Source of the DNA: Perca fluviatilis | Taxonomy: Eukaryota; Chordata; Actinopteri; Perciformes; Percidae | NCBI RefSeq assembly: GCF_010015445.1 | Contig: NC_053119.1 | Span: 8,590,050 to 8,654,049, forward strand | Length of the DNA stretch: 64,000 nucleotides | Direction: 5' to 3' | In this document: positions 44,576 to 53,775 of the stretch, in pieces | How the letters are laid out: each line of letters begins with the position of its first letter | How positions within the stretch are numbered: the stretch's first letter is position 1 | Position numbers and translations under genes: made by a program | Notes under the pieces: model-generated | The model's input: the letters and a program-made list of their open reading frames with translations, nothing else | Database searches by the model: none | What the model was told of the DNA's origin: nothing

Positions 44576-45605
44576 TCATTAAAAAGCTTTTTTGTTTAAT
44601 AGAAGAATCTCACAGAAATTGACTTTGGTATAAGAGTTTGTGTGTAGACATTCATGAATGAATTCCTAATTAGATTTAAGCCTTGAGAGAGAATTTTGGT
44701 ATATCTAATGTTCTTCAGTGACTTGGCCTTTGCAGATCACTTCTCGTTACTTTTAATTTTCAAATCTCAGAGTGCTTTTCACAATATCTTCGTCACTAGC
44801 TGGTGGCTTTTAACATTATTTCACTCACTGTTTCCTAATTGCCTCATTGTCTGCTGACCTACACAAACAAAAACAATAATATGTGCTTTTTCTGCATTTT
44901 TGTGTTTTTGTACTTCAGCTTTGCGTTATTTAACACTTTAAGATGGTTGATATCACTGATTCCCTTTATATGATCAGACACCAAGTTATTACTGAAAATG
45001 TTCTACACAAAAAAGAGAAAACTCTCGATTTTTTTTCTGTTAAGTCAGGTATTTACTGTATATATCCAAAAGTCAAAAATCACAAGTTTGCCTCAAGAGG
45101 CTTTACAATCTGTACAACATACAACACCCAATCCTTAGATTGTTGGTTTGGATAATGAAAGTCGGTTCTGTCAAATGGTAAATGCAAACAAAAGATTGAT
45201 ATTTAAAGCCTTTGCATTGGTGTGGCCTTAAAAGATTAAAATCTTAAAAGATTGTCACTAGGTCCTTATTCTATTCTAATGTAATTTGATGTGTGTCTCA
45301 TGTTAGATGAAGGTCAGAAATGTCCAAATTTTAATAACAATGATGGCTTTTCATGGGAAACGGTATGGTGCTTCAAATCTCATTAAACCTGCCCTTAAAC
45401 ATTTGGTAACATGGCTGAGTGTTGATTAGACAGTATTGGTATTTAATGGGGGGGGGGGGGTCTGGGGGCTGGGGGGGGGCACAAAAGAGCAAATGTATAA
45501 GAAACTCAATATTATCCTTTGAAATGTTATATATTTGTTTTTAATGAAAGCCAAGCGGGGGGATGTATTTTCCGTTTCCTTCTGCTTTTTTTGTGTTGAA
45601 ATGTT
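44576..45605. other. Noncoding, poly-G tract
   Basis: G-rich run at 45449-45480 (two blocks of about ten Gs), a possible quadruplex. No gene recognised. Confidence 0.45.
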
Positions 45606-45737
45606 AAATTCGGTGGAGTTCGGAGGACTATGGTTGACTGCTCCTCAGATCTCTGCAAGGTAAATCGAGACAGCTTCAATTTACCATGCAGAGATCTGAG
45701 GAGCAGTCAACCATAGTCCTCATAAATCCACCGGAGT
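45606..45737 (+). mobile_element. Family A copy, left part, rearranged into a foldback
   Basis: Arms 45606-45664 and 45679-45737 are inverted copies of the GGAGGACTATGGTTGACTG ... CAGATCTCTGCA segment of family A. A central 35 bp is perfectly paired, with a 14-bp loop. The right arm is in normal orientation and continues across the piggyBac element to 48687-48803; the left arm is an inverted duplicate. The usual left terminus is gone. Confidence 0.85.
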
Positions 45738-46500
45738 TTAACCCTCATGCCCTCCTCGGTCATTTTTGTACATTTTTCAAGTTTTTTTTTTCATTTTGTG
45801 ATCATTTTTGCTGTGTTACTGCTTATGGCATGAAATTTTGTAGGAACCTTTCTCTTCAGCCAAATTTTTTAAATCCAGTGTTTTTCACTCTTACATGTCT
45901 TTTATACTTAAATGATTCATTTTGTACCCTTTGGACACCTTCGTGGCAAAAATGTCCACACACACAAAAACTGTTATTAAATCATCATATATCAATATTT
46001 TTTTTCTGCTTTTTTTCATAAATCACTTAAACAACTTCTAACATAATCAAAACCACAAAACATTCAATCATTTTCAGGATTTTAACCCTTTAAATGCCAG
46101 TCTATGTATTTGAAGTATGTCATTATTTATAAATAAAATAAACACAAAAAAATATTTTTTTCCCATATAATGAATAATATGTAGATGGGGCTTTGGTGGT
46201 AATTAGAGGCTTGGATATGTCAAAGATAAGCAACGAAACTGATTTGATTGCATTAGTATTTTTTATGTAGTTCCAGATACTCCCTTTGGACACCTTCGAG
46301 GCAAAAATGGCACCATTGACTTCCATTATAACCACATGTTTTGATCTCACTGCCTTTACAGTATAAAACCATGCATTCTGTAATGTCAGCATTTCATTTA
46401 GAAGAAAAGTGGTCATATTTGACATTATTACAGTATTTCACCAGATTCAACCATTTTGCCCTTGTAGGCCGATGCATGAAATTAGTTATATTATGGAGCT

Positions 46501-46556
46501 CTGTGTGTGTGTGCGCGTGTGTGTGTGTGTGTATATTTGTGTGTGTGTGTGTGTGT

Positions 46557-46587
<31 letters not shown>

Positions 46588-46632
46588 CGTGTGTGTGTGT
46601 GCGTGCATGTATGCATGTCTGTGTGTGAGAGA
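46501..46632. repeat. (TG)n compound microsatellite in piggyBac arm
   Basis: Long TG-rich run with CGTG and TATG interruptions following TATATTATGGAGCTCTG. Confidence 0.95.
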
Positions 46633-46717
46633 GAGTTTGTGTAAATCTGTAAACAAACAATGATAATTTTAGTGGTGAAAAAAGACCTTACTTTTGCCAG
46701 TTATATTATGGAGCCCT

Positions 46718-46728
46718 GTGTGTGTGTG

Positions 46729-46795
<67 letters not shown>

Positions 46796-46799
46796 CATG
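46718..46799. repeat. (TG)n microsatellite, second block in the arm
   Basis: About 35 TG units following TATATTATGGAGCCCTG. The unit repeats the arrangement at 46488-46660, with the same TGTCTGTGTGTGAGAGAGAG after it, so the segment is tandemly duplicated. Confidence 0.95.
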
Positions 46800-46964
46800 C
46801 AAGTGTGTCTGTGTGTGAGAGAGAGTTTGTGTAAATCTGGGTGAAAAAGGGCTTCTTTTGAAGGATGCATTTCATGTGCCTTTGAAGACGTGCTTGAATA
46901 AAACCATTGTCTCCTGCATTTGTTGTAAACAAAACCAACTATTAGTGTGTTTATGCACCTGGCT

Positions 46965-47550
46965 ATAGAGAAGGAGAAAGACCGGGAGCAAAAAGAAGGA
47001 GCCTTTATCTTCCAGCAAACTGCAGGACTCATCTGAAGATGACACAAGTTTCTGGAGTCTGACACAAAATGGTAACTGGTGTCCTCCAATTCTGTGAGTG
47101 CCTCTAACCCTTCCTCTGAAAGTGGAGAGGACACTGAAGATCCTGTCCATCCTAACATTGAATGGACAGTGAAGAATTGGCAAGTCTGGTCTCCATCTAA
47201 TACTGAAACACTGCGCAATATTCAAGCACCGACCGGCATGATGCCAGAGCCCACGAGATATGCCATATCAAGAATCCATGATGTGGCATCCTCTTTCGAC
47301 CTTTTCTTCACTCTTGAGTTGATCCAGCTGATTCAGGAAATGACAAACCTACACGGAGGTGTTCAATCTCAGGATGGAGTGATGTGGATGCTCAAGAGAT
47401 TTTAACATACATGGGACTTCACACTTGGCAGGTGTGTACCGGTCCAAAGGGGAATCCACCCGGAGCCTGTGGGATGTCCATAGTGGGAGACCAGTCTTCA
47501 GGGCCACCATGTCCCACAAACGATTTGAAATGATAAGTGCCAGTTTACAG
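46965..47550 (+). pseudogene. piggyBac transposase, N-terminal fragment
   Basis: Degenerate start of a PGBD/piggyBac transposase. An acidic, Ser-rich leader (SSSKLQDSSEDDTSFW and PSSESGEDTEDP) is followed by PEPTRYAISRIHDVASSFDL, then LIQEMTNLHGG. After a frameshift near 47390 come EILTYMGLHTLAGVYRS, then STRSLWDVHSGRPVFRATMS and HKRFEMISASL. This is the conserved order of the family before the first catalytic Asp. The catalytic core is absent and the fragment meets the right arm at about 47551. Inactive. Confidence 0.88.
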
Positions 47551-48686
47551 CAAATGCAGGAGACAATGTTTTTATTCAAGCACGTCTTCAAAAACACATG
47601 AAATGCATCCTTCAAAAGATGCCTTTTTTCAGCCCTAAAATGATCATTGCTTGCTTACAGGTTTACGCAAACTCTCACAAACACACAAACATACACAAAC
47701 ACGGCTCCATAATATAACTGGCAAAAATACAATGACTTCATGCATCTGCCTACAAGGGCAAAATGGTTGAATCTGGTGAAATACTGTAAAAATAATACTG
47801 TAATAATGTCAAATATGACCACTTTTGTACAAAATGAAATGCTGACATTACAGAATGCATGGTTTTATACTGTAAAGGCAGTGAGATCAAAACATGTGGT
47901 TATAATGGAAGTCAATGGGGCCATTTTTGCCTCGAAGGTGTCCAGAGGGAGTATCTGGAGCTACATAAAAAGTACTAATGCAATCAAATCAGTTTTGTTG
48001 CTTATCTTTGACATATCCAAGCCTCTAATCATGTTTAAAGCCCCATTCCCCTATGATTTATTTTATGGAAAATAATTAATGTTTTGTTGGGTTTTTCATA
48101 AATAATTGTTACTTCAAAGATTTAAAACTGGCATTTAAAGGGTTAAAATCCAGAAAATAATTAAATGTTTGGTAGTTTTGAGCAATTTAGAAGTTGTTTA
48201 AGTGATTTATGAAAAAAAAGCAGAAAAAAATAATGATATATGATGATTTGAAATCAGTGTTTTGGACATGTACATTTTTGCCTCAAAGGTGTCCAAAGAG
48301 AGTATCTGGCACTATATAAAAAATACTAATGCAATCAAATTAATTTTGTTGCTTATCTTTGACATATCCAAGCCTCTAATCCCCACCAAAGCCCCATCTA
48401 CATATTATTCATTATATGGAAAAAAAATCATTTTTTGTGTTTTTTGTAATAAAAAATGAAATACTTCAAATAAATAAACTGGCATATAAAGGGTTAAAAT
48501 CCTGAAAATGATTGAATGTTTGGTAGTTTTGATTAGGTTACAAGTTGTTTGTTACAAGTGATTTATGAAAAAAAAAGCAGAAAAATATATCGATATATGA
48601 TGATTTAATAGCAGTTTTTGTGTGTGTGGACATTTTTGCCACGAAGGTGTCGAGAGTAAGTTTTTTAAGGAGGGCATGAGGGTTAA

Positions 48687-48803
48687 AATGCCAACACAAT
48701 GAAAGCGTAAGGTAACGGACATCTGGCCGAAAAGAAGAACATCCAGCGGAATTTCCGGCGGCAACGGAACAATCCCGGAAATGGAAGGTCGTGGATATAG
48801 ACT
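48687..48803 (+). mobile_element. Family A copy, right part after piggyBac
   Basis: AATGCCAACACAATGAAAGC, then TCCGGCGGCAACGGAAC, ending GTGGATATAGACTATT. Joined to 45606-45737 across the TTAA it restores the GAGTTTAAAATGCCAACACA run seen in the other copies. Confidence 0.88.
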
Positions 48804-48809
48804 ATTCAA

Positions 48810-49187
48810 ACAGGAGTAAATAGTGCATTTGCTGAGTATTTTTTTCAGCTGCGTATTTCTAGGTGCAAGTATTTACGGCAGCAGGGCAATGTGTGTGGTT
48901 CGACTAAAGAAAAAAAACTCCATTGTGTGTGTTCATGTCAGATCTGTTTTTGGACAACAATAGAGGTCTACGGCACAGAGGAGTAACTTATATAAGACCT
49001 TGAACACTGACAATTATAACAATTCATTGTTGGTTTTGGTCTATCCTTGGATTGGTTGGCTATAAGGAAAATAGGATATCACCAAACTTATCTTTTCAAT
49101 GTGAAGCATTGCACAGAGAAGAAACATACTATAAAATAAATTACTTATTATTACTTTGATGTAATAACTAACATTTCCGGCCTTCAC
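48810..49187. other. Noncoding, nothing recognised
   Basis: No repeat or gene supported. Confidence 0.4.
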
Positions 49188-49191
49188 TTAA

Positions 49192-49554
49192 AGTTCTAGT
49201 GTGTAACCTCTTTGTATTAATGAACGTCTGTTACATTCAAGCCATCGCCAAATGAGTACCTACAAAGCTAATTAAGACTATCAGCTCCACACCACTCTCT
49301 TTGTATTTCTCAGTATGGCTGTGTTCAGAAGATTGTGGCAACCCGCGAGAAACTCGAGTGAAGATAATGACCTCTTCTGAAGAGTCCATCATGTTTTTTT
49401 AACATGTGTCCTCCTTGGCTACTAGCAACTGCGTGGAGGATGGGTGGGGGTGAAGCGCAATCACGGAAGGCTTGTGTCATGTGGATACAACTACAGGGGT
49501 GTTGTCATTACTTAGAATTCCTCATGAGGGAGACAGAAACTATGCATTATAGCT
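49192..49554. mobile_element. TTAA-flanked MITE, 363 bp
   Basis: Starts AGTTCTAGTGTGTAACCTC and ends CTATGCATTATAGCT, flanked by TTAA at 49188-49191 and 49555-49558. The ends are imperfect inverted repeats (AGYTMTARTG). Its right 55 bp are nearly identical to 16432-16488. Noncoding; piggyBac or Kolobok type from the duplication only. Confidence 0.75.
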
Positions 49555-49785
49555 TTAATATTTTACACAACATCCACTGACAGCATCACCTGACAACATA
49601 CTCTTAGGGCCCTATTTTAAAGTATCAAACGTGAAACGCAAGTAGCTTTGTGGGCGGATCTCGGCCGCTGTTGCTATTATACTGGCAGGATAAATGACTC
49701 TTGCACCTGACGCAAATCTAAAATGGGTTGGTCTGAAGTAGCTAGGTGTGGTTTGGGCGTAACGTGCAATAAACCAATCAGAGCG

Positions 49786-50259
49786 TCATCTCACATTCCC
49801 TTTAAGAGCATGCGCGCTTGTTCCATGGAGGATTGCTATTATGACGGAGGATTTGCCTGGCGCACGCCAGCGGGAGCTGTCTGAGATGCGGCAAAGTAAT
49901 AAATGCCTGTCTTGGCCAGGTGGCGCTGTTGCTGCGGCCTCTCGGGCGCATCTCCACAGTATGGAGAGGATTGCTGCAGCCATGGAGCGTGGGCCTCCAA
50001 ACGAACCACCTGCACCTGTTGTGCCCCTTCCTCCTCCCCCCACTCCATCTCCGTCCACCCGCTCCACCAGGAGCGCATCCCGGACCAGATTCCGCCGGAG
50101 TGTCCAATCCCACCGTAGTTCAACATCACGTCTCCTTAAGTCCTCTAATATTTCCTCATTTATGTCATCAACACATCCATGATTCATGGAAATGTTGTGT
50201 AAAACACAACCAGCCACAAAGAATGCTGCGACTTTTTGAGGACTGTACTGTAAAGTGTC
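49786..50259 (-). pseudogene. Harbinger transposase C-terminal remnant
   Basis: Reading on the reverse strand from 50259: TLQYSPQKVAAFFVAGCVLH, then NISMNHGCVDDINEEI, then LEDLRRRD. The Y/SP..V...V..C.(V)LHNI pattern is the C-terminal helix of PIF-Harbinger (HARBI1-like, DDE_4) transposases. A stop precedes 50259 so the core is missing. The later Gly/Arg-rich part of the open frame (about 50100-49786) is probably beyond the original stop. Confidence 0.7.
49841..50182 (+). pseudogene. Possible C-terminus of the Harbinger Myb-like gene
   Basis: A 113-codon forward frame in the same element: RQRELSEMRQSNKCL, then HLHSMERIAAAMERG, then a Pro-rich stretch and an Arg/Ser-rich tail. Leucine-containing C-termini of this type occur in the accessory Myb-like proteins of Harbinger elements, which are often encoded convergently to the transposase. 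It overlaps the transposase remnant on the other strand, so at least one of the two frames is extended by chance. Confidence 0.35.
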
Positions 50260-50704
50260 TCATCTATCCAAACACCTGAAGCACATTTTCAGTAATATTT
50301 TTCTTTGTAATTATGTATGGTTTGCAAAAATGGGAACTGCTGCGTGTAGATGAGAGAAGCAAAGTGTATGTGCGTTGTGCACACACTACATTATGGCCAA
50401 GCATGCGCCCCTAAAATAGCATCTGAATAACGCGCCACTGACTTTAGACTAGCGCCACTGACTTTAGACCAGGTTTGTCCTGGTCAGTGGCGGAATTGTT
50501 TTCTGAAACAGCAAAATAGCACCAGGGAACGTTTGCGCCTGAACACGCCTCCTCTTTTCGCTGAACCGCCCCCGGGAGCGCAAATACATTCCCTAATTTA
50601 CCGACGTGCGTCTGTGGAGGGAAAAGTCCGCTGTGCGTCGGGTGCAAAATAGGAATGATACATGCGTCGGTGTACAAAGGCAATTGCACAAGATAGGGCC
50701 CTTA

Positions 50705-51625
50705 ATGTCTATAGTACAATAAGAATTCATTTTTGCACCTCACTAATCTCCTCTTTTAAAGCAGTAATCTATTATAACAATTAATCACCCATTTCAGTAG
50801 CCTTAGGGCAGATTTGTCGATGTCCCACAGACGAAAAAAAAAGCATTCTTTAATTTTTCCATGCTGAGTTTGAGAATGAAAAAGACTCGGTTAGAGGATA
50901 TGTGTATTTGTATGCTACTTCCTAAATACCTGCTGAGATTATTTTACCATTTAGAGAACACAATGGGATGAAATTATAATGAAATGACAGAGACGATGGA
51001 AGATAATTTGAAGGCTTGACCTTGATATAATTCTTTTTTTGTAATATGACTTCACTACTGACTTACATTAGGGTGAATTTGAGACCTTCAATAGGATCTT
51101 GTACTACAGTTTTGTTGAGACTGCGTGTTTAAGATATTTCTTTTTTTTTACCCATCTGTTCAGTGAGGCAGAAGGATCGAACACTTGTGACCAAACAACT
51201 TTATTATGATAAATGAAGTCCTAATGTTTGTGTCAGTTCTGAAATTGCTGCCATTATGTTGCATTGTGTCCTTGCCTAATGATGCACAACAACTTATTTG
51301 GTAAACAATGTAACTGTCACTATGTAACAATGCGCCTTTGGAAAGGAAGCGTCTTATACATCTAATGACAATTAACTGTTCCATGATGATGATTCAGAAC
51401 TTTTCTTAATTACTCTGACTGTCACTTCACACCCTATTTGTACATTACAGGTCTGGCTAATGTGCAGATGCTAACATTACGTTAAATGCGGGCTTGTTTG
51501 ATATCACTCTGGTGCTCTTTATTTTTCTGCACAAGCAAAGCAAACGAATAACATATTAAAGGACAATTCCAGCATGATTAGTTTTTGCTTTTCATCCCCT
51601 CTAATGTTAATTGTGACTCTTGTTA
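50705..51625. other. Noncoding, nothing recognised
   Basis: AT-rich DNA. No gene or repeat recognised. Confidence 0.45.
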
Positions 51626-51633
51626 CATGTACT

Positions 51634-52333
51634 CAGGGCCTGAAATTAACACCCGACCACATGCCAAATGCGGGTGAATTTTTCCATTGGCAGGTAAAAC
51701 TGTCAATCTACTTGCCACCTTGGCAGCCAATGAGAATTGAGTGATTCAGAGTTGTTTTTTTTGCCATTGTTGTTCTTTCACATTTCAACCAAGTCCGCCA
51801 TTTGCTTTGATTTGAGCTAAAAATGTGGTGGCACATTACTGGGGTGAAGAGGCCGGCTGAAACAAGCAACCAATAAAAAGATGAGGATGATTCAAAGAAA
51901 AGTAAAAGATGACGTTTTATTACCAAGTGGACAGTTGGCGACAACAGCAAGGTTCGTGAGGTGCTAATTTACGACAGCAGTACAGAACAAATGGACTGCT
52001 GTGACGGTCATGTGTATGGCTCAGAGAAAGAGGTGGAGGAAGAGGAGTGTGTCTGCTCCTTTTTTGTGGACTCAGAGGAGCAGTCGGTATATCATTAAAT
52101 AAAAAGATAAAAATATGTTTGATAAGAGTCATTAATTATATTGATTTCGTTAATAACTTGACGGCACTTAAATGTGTATTCTTAACAAGTTCAAGAACAA
52201 TGCTTGTGCATTTCCTGTATTTCACCTTTATGAGGCAAAACAATTGGCTGGTAAAAAGCCTGTGTGGCTAATGAATTTTAAAATCCACCTGCCACAGTGG
52301 CTGGTGGCCAAAAAAAGTAAACTTCAGTCCCTG
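51634..52333 (+). mobile_element. hAT element, 700 bp, with exon remnant
   Basis: Left terminus CAGGGCCTGAAATTAACACC, right (reversed) CAGGGACTGAAGTTTAC. Perfect 8-bp target duplication CATGTACT (51626-51633 and 52334-52341). TTTTCCATTGGCAGGT and CCACAGTGGCTGGTGGCC lie subterminally. An internal degraded exon is annotated at 51898-52080. Confidence 0.9.
51898..52080 (+). pseudogene. hAT zinc-finger N-terminus remnant
   Basis: One frame reads RFITKWTVGDNSKVREVLIY, then DSSTEQMDCC, then an acidic stretch (EKEVEEEECVC). The K.W......R.W/L.YD......M.C pattern is the start of the TTF/KIAA1586-like zinc finger of hAT transposases. A stop and the missing downstream CxxC/H residues show decay. Confidence 0.45.
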
Positions 52334-52430
52334 CATGTACTGTATGCATCACAGTTAGAGACCTTTTTTCATTACCGTTGTCAAACATTCACTCTCATTC
52401 AAGTCCACGATACAACTGAAGCGTCTAATG

Positions 52431-52740
52431 CAGTGATTTTCAACCACTGTGCCGGGGCACACTAGTGTGCCGTGAGAGATCATCCTGTGTGCCGTGGGAA
52501 ATTATCAGATTTTACTTAATTGGTCCAACAATTTTTTTTTATTGAGTTAGGCCTACTGCAAATAATTTGCCATTGTTGCGCATCTGTGCCTGCAATGTGA
52601 TGACTGGCAGAGAAATTAAATACTATTCTGTATCAGTAGGTGGCAGTAGGCTATAGCGCAATAATGACCTTGTTGATTTAAGACAATAGATTTAGGCTAC
52701 CTTCGCAAAAGGTGGCAGTGACAGGATGTAAGCAGTAGGG
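52431..52740 (+). mobile_element. hAT terminal fragment (CAGTGATTTTCAACC)
   Basis: Begins CAGTGATTTTCAACCACTGT, then GCCGGGGCACACTAGTGTGC, a Charlie-type hAT left end. A right end was not identified; similarity of texture fades near 52740. Confidence 0.6.
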
Positions 52741-52821
52741 CCGAGATCATCGATGTAAGCCTGCAACAGCGATGGATACATTTTTAAAAAGGATAAATCT
52801 CTTGTTGTCCGCGCCACTCTC

Positions 52822-53012
52822 CGACATGAACTCATGGATGTATCAAGAGAACATATGAACTCCAACAATGACGGCTGATAGACGGCCTTTTGTACACCTT
52901 CACTTTTTGAAGCGTGAAGGCTACCGTAGTTGCAATACTGCGTGGCAAGAGAGAGTTGATTGCGATATATGATCTCAACGCTAGATGGGAGTAATTCTTA
53001 CACAATGTAGCT
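52822..53012 (-). mobile_element. TTAA-type MITE fragment
   Basis: The reverse strand from 53012 reads AGCTACATTGTGTAAGAATT, then CCCATCTAGCGTTGAGATC, next to TTAA at 53013-53016. The left terminus is not visible. I associate the sequence with a common fish TTAA MITE. Confidence 0.55.
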
Positions 53013-53016
53013 TTAA

Positions 53017-53661
53017 TTAATCGCAATTAATCGCACATTTTTATCTATTCTAAATGTCCCTTGATTTCTTTTTGTCCCATTATTTTTTCTCATTTTAATG
53101 CTCTTATCAACATGGAAAAGTGGATCAGCTTGCTTTGTGCAAATGTTTTTTCACTGAAAACAACATTGGCAACTAACATCCATGTGCTTCTGTCTGAAGT
53201 CATCCATTGTTGCCTGGCTTTGACGAGGGGGCGAAGAATTGGCCATCAGCTGTGTGCTTGGTCATCAAGTGGTATTTCAGACTGGACGCGCTGCGATGAT
53301 AGCTCAGTTCACAACGACAAAACACACAGATCACTTTGGTCTTGTCAATGGAACCATTTGGCAACTTTTTAAAAGTAAACTTTCCATTCAGAATCTTATT
53401 GGCATCCATTTCGGCGTCTCGCGCTCGCCATTCACTCAGAACGTAACGTTAGCCTATTACTCTTTGGCCGGCTTGCAAGCCAAGTGTGTGTGGCGTGCAT
53501 GTTGTTTTGTTTCCGGTCTAGCTAGATCCGGTATGGTGTTGTAGTTTTTCTAACGTTACTAGTTGTTGCAAAAGTTGCAAAAGTTTGCTAGGCCAAAAAG
53601 AACGTTAATCTCGCGATAAAAAAATGTACGCCGTTAATAACGCGTTTAACTGACAGCACTA
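53017..53661 (-). mobile_element. hAT element fragment with BED zinc finger
   Basis: On the reverse strand it starts GTGCTGTCAGTTAAACGCG (53659-53641), then TTATTAACGGCGTACATTT, and ends at ATGTGCGATTAATTGCGATT near 53020. It encodes the BED-finger exon at 53200-53409. No target duplication was resolved because both sides abut other repeats. Confidence 0.7.
53200..53409 (-). pseudogene. BED zinc-finger exon of hAT transposase
   Basis: The reverse frame opens MDANKILNGKFTFKKLPNG, then VICVFCRCELSYHRSASSLK, then YHLMTKH. C-x2-C ... H-x4-H with an aromatic and a Leu between is the BED finger used by ZBED-like hAT transposases to bind DNA. All four zinc ligands are present. No later transposase part follows, so it is an isolated exon remnant. 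Confidence 0.72.
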
Positions 53662-53775
53662 AATAATACATTTTATTTATATAGCGCTTTACATGGTAAT
53701 CAAAGATACTTTACAGTAAAACCAGCACATTCAAAACAAACACATTAAAAGTCCTTTAAAAGTTGAAACACAAAT
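53662..53775 (-). repeat. LINE-type 3' end fragment
   Basis: TTTATTTATATAGCGCTTTA, then AAAGATACTTTACAGTAAAA. The ATAGCGCTTTACA box is a common 3' end of fish LINEs and their SINEs. Short remnant only. Confidence 0.45.

Larger units (their letters stand above)
45742..48682. mobile_element. Palindromic piggyBac-type element, 2.94 kb
   Basis: Terminal inverted repeats CCCTCATGCCCTCCT (45742-45756 and 48668-48682) are a perfect 15 bp. TTAA flanks both sides (45738-45741 and 48683-48686), and TTAA-CCC is the canonical piggyBac boundary. Behind the ends lie long inverted arms (about 45742-46928 and 47551-48682) sharing GGGGCTTTGGTGG, GCTTGGATATGTCAAAGATA and CCATTATAACCACATGTTTT. A transposase fragment sits in the middle. 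The right arm has two direct ~350-bp units and the left arm has duplicated (TG)n segments. Frames at 46123-46425, 47740-48075 and 48262-48459 are three copies of arm sequence, not genes. Confidence 0.93.
49607..50701 (-). mobile_element. PIF-Harbinger element, 1095 bp
   Basis: Termini GGGCCCTATTTTAAAG and (reversed) GGGCCCTATCTTGTGCA, with 3-bp target duplication TTA at 49604-49606 and 50702-50704. GGGCCCTAT is a common Harbinger terminus in fish. It retains the C-terminal end of a transposase on the reverse strand and possibly the end of a Myb-like gene on the forward strand. Internal deletion removed the catalytic core. Confidence 0.92.

Noticed and set aside
46706..47218. 170-codon reverse frame, the longest in the window
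   Set aside because: It begins antisense to the piggyBac transposase remnant and ends in a His/Thr run from the (TG)n repeat. No coherent domain.
47740..48459. Two similar open frames that look like a duplicated gene, with a third in reverse at 46123-46425
   Set aside because: They are copies of piggyBac arm sequence. Shared peptide arises from shared noncoding DNA, and the frames do not extend beyond it.
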